DNA of 64,000 nt from Portunus trituberculatus (lineage: Eukaryota; Arthropoda; Malacostraca; Decapoda; Portunidae), in NCBI RefSeq assembly GCF_017591435.1, contig NC_059287.1, positions 8,130,175 through 8,194,174 on the forward strand, read 5' to 3'. Shown here piece after piece: positions 63,973 to 64,000 of the stretch (position 1 is its first letter; each line of letters begins with the position of its first letter). Made by a program: the position numbers and the translations under genes. Under the pieces are notes generated by a model that saw only the letters and a list, made by a program, of their open reading frames with translations, was not told the origin of the DNA and did no database searches.

Positions 63973-64000
63973 TACCGTATTTTATGGCTTGTAAGACGCT
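63973..64000 (+). mobile_element. MITE terminus at window edge
   Basis: taccgtattttatggcttgt matches the terminal repeat of the MITE at 23359 with one or two substitutions and is followed by aagacgc. The element continues beyond the window. Confidence 0.65.

Overview
The window reads as nuclear DNA of an arthropod, most likely a malacostracan (decapod) crustacean. The reasons are a spliced host gene with insect-like and vertebrate-like eIF4E2 exons, very long introns, long AG/AC/TA microsatellites, and a dense, nested mixture of LINE, DIRS, Ty3/gypsy-type, BEL/Pao, hAT and pogo/Tigger elements. The species cannot be fixed from the sequence alone. No bacterial-style genes, CRISPR arrays or rRNA genes were seen; tRNA genes were not searched systematically.

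Host gene. Four exons on the minus strand (42738-42810, 3979-4106, 3417-3531, 2387-2539) join in phase with canonical splice sites. They encode the middle of eIF4E2/4EHP, the cap-binding translational repressor. The 3' exons lie left of base 1. A possible first coding exon is at 48718-48728 (weak). The intron between 4107 and 42737 is 38.6 kb and consists mostly of transposable elements.

Layout. 1-2316: decayed LINE in the downstream eIF4E2 intron. 4392-11750: two CR1-like LINEs head to tail (families A and B). 11751-21220: a third LINE (C), split by a 6.0-kb DIRS element (14149-20163), which is itself split by a Tigger element (15092-16155). 21231-25860: a family A copy (D) split by a pogo-like element that holds a Tigger, a 0.7-kb foldback palindrome and a MITE. 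26294-33300: a complete LTR retrotransposon with Ty3/gypsy-type domains in the order gag-PR-INT-RT-RNaseH (Gmr1-like). 33535-37589: minus-strand LINE F with ORF1 fused to the endonuclease. 38292-40674: remnants of an unclassified element. 41300-42709: non-autonomous hAT ending 20 bases from an eIF4E2 splice donor. 43985-48690: minus-strand A and B LINEs. 49266-63461: a young BEL/Pao element with a TSD, interrupted by a hAT (49984-53724) and a CR1-like LINE (55441-60449); the LINE holds a further ZBED-like hAT (56635-57930).

How the parts relate. Most element ORFs carry stops or frameshifts. Nesting gives an insertion order, and many junctions restore an open frame when the inner element is removed, which supports the boundaries. 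CR1-like copies are repeatedly flanked by AC/GT microsatellite tracts and share a GGTAAATAC-type 3' tail, suggesting microsatellite-directed insertion. The most noteworthy element is the Gmr1-like one, because it has integrase upstream of reverse transcriptase in a gypsy-type element.
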